Assembly: GCA_030950825.1 (NCBI GenBank) | Contig: JAUZQT010000080.1 | Location: 1-6,523, forward strand | From: Mariprofundaceae bacterium | GTDB taxonomy: Bacteria > Pseudomonadota > Zetaproteobacteria > Mariprofundales > Mariprofundaceae | Reading direction: 5' to 3' | Length of the DNA: 6,523 bases | In this document: positions 6,426 through 6,523 of the stretch, piece by piece | Layout: every line of letters starts with the position of its first letter | Numbering within the stretch: the first letter of the stretch is position 1 | Notes under the pieces: generated by a model | The model's database searches: none | What the model saw: the letters and a program-made list of their open reading frames with translations, nothing else | What the model was told of the DNA's origin: nothing | Position numbers and translations under genes: made by a program

Positions 6426-6523
6426 TTATTTGTCAGGTATGATGGTTTTCATCGTTCCTCCTGGGTTAAATGATAAGCCAAGTGCCTTGTAGATGGTCTG
6501 CTGCCAGACCTCGGGGCGAGATG
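6426..6523 (-). CDS. Partial gene, C-terminal 31 residues, unknown protein
   Basis: The minus-strand frame is open from the window edge to TAA at 6426-6428. It reads about 31 residues, including RPEVWQQTIYKALGLSF, and ends MKTIIPDK. The composition is protein-like. The PEVWQQTIYKALGLSF stretch loosely recalls the helix after the DNA-contacting helix in XRE-type regulators (PS..T..K.AKALG.S), but this is only a resemblance. Another minus frame is also open for about 19 codons here, so chance is not excluded. The AGGAGG at 6457-6462 is most simply explained as Pro-Gly-Gly codons of this frame. Confidence 0.4.
   Translation of the reverse strand, partial: SRPEVWQQTIYKALGLSFNPGGTMKTIIPDK

Noticed and set aside
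6426..6452. Eight-codon leader peptide gene (MKTIIPDK) with a strong AGGAGG
   Set aside because: The same frame stays open upstream to the window edge, and the AGGAGG falls on Pro-Gly-Gly codons at only 4 bases spacing. The end of a longer protein is more likely.

Overview
The window carries a proteobacterial heat-shock cluster, grpE-dnaK-dnaJ, followed directly by dapB. A divergent ion-channel gene lies on the left and a small, poorly characterised accessory stretch on the right. The order grpE-dnaK-dnaJ-dapB is known from gammaproteobacteria such as Pseudomonas. The base composition is AT-leaning by eye, and possible sigma-32-type promoters occur where CIRCE operators would be expected in many other phyla. 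I therefore read the source as a Gram-negative proteobacterium, probably a gammaproteobacterium or a related lineage, but the genus cannot be fixed from this sequence alone.

Layout. Positions 32-850 (minus) encode a 272-residue single-repeat voltage-gated-type cation channel with a TLEDWTD pore motif. Positions 851-1003 are a divergent spacer with a candidate heat-shock promoter. Positions 1004-1582 encode GrpE (GTG start). Positions 1583-1688 are a spacer with a second candidate heat-shock promoter. Positions 1689-3629 encode DnaK. Positions 3630-3723 contain a strong stem-loop between dnaK and dnaJ. Positions 3724-4869 encode DnaJ (GTG start), and 4869-5678 encode DapB, whose ATG shares one base with the dnaJ stop codon. 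From about 5725 to 6037 lies what looks like a broken small lipoprotein gene: a lipobox-like LASC is in frame with the body, but the start codon and hydrophobic signal core are missing. Positions 6042-6221 (minus) hold a short gene of 59 codons with a good ribosome binding site. Positions 6222-6425 are non-coding as far as I can see, with an operator-like inverted repeat and two small stem-loops. The last bases (6426-6523, minus) look like the C-terminal end of another gene that runs off the window.

How the genes work together. DnaK is the ATP-driven chaperone. DnaJ delivers substrates and stimulates its ATPase, and GrpE exchanges its nucleotide, so the three form one folding machine. DapB (4-hydroxy-tetrahydrodipicolinate reductase, lysine and diaminopimelate synthesis) is metabolically unrelated but appears translationally coupled to dnaJ. 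The channel gene is transcribed away from the cluster and need not share its regulation. I see no clear evidence of a new multi-gene system. The least explained parts are the channel's acidic pore and the 5.7-6.5 kb region.
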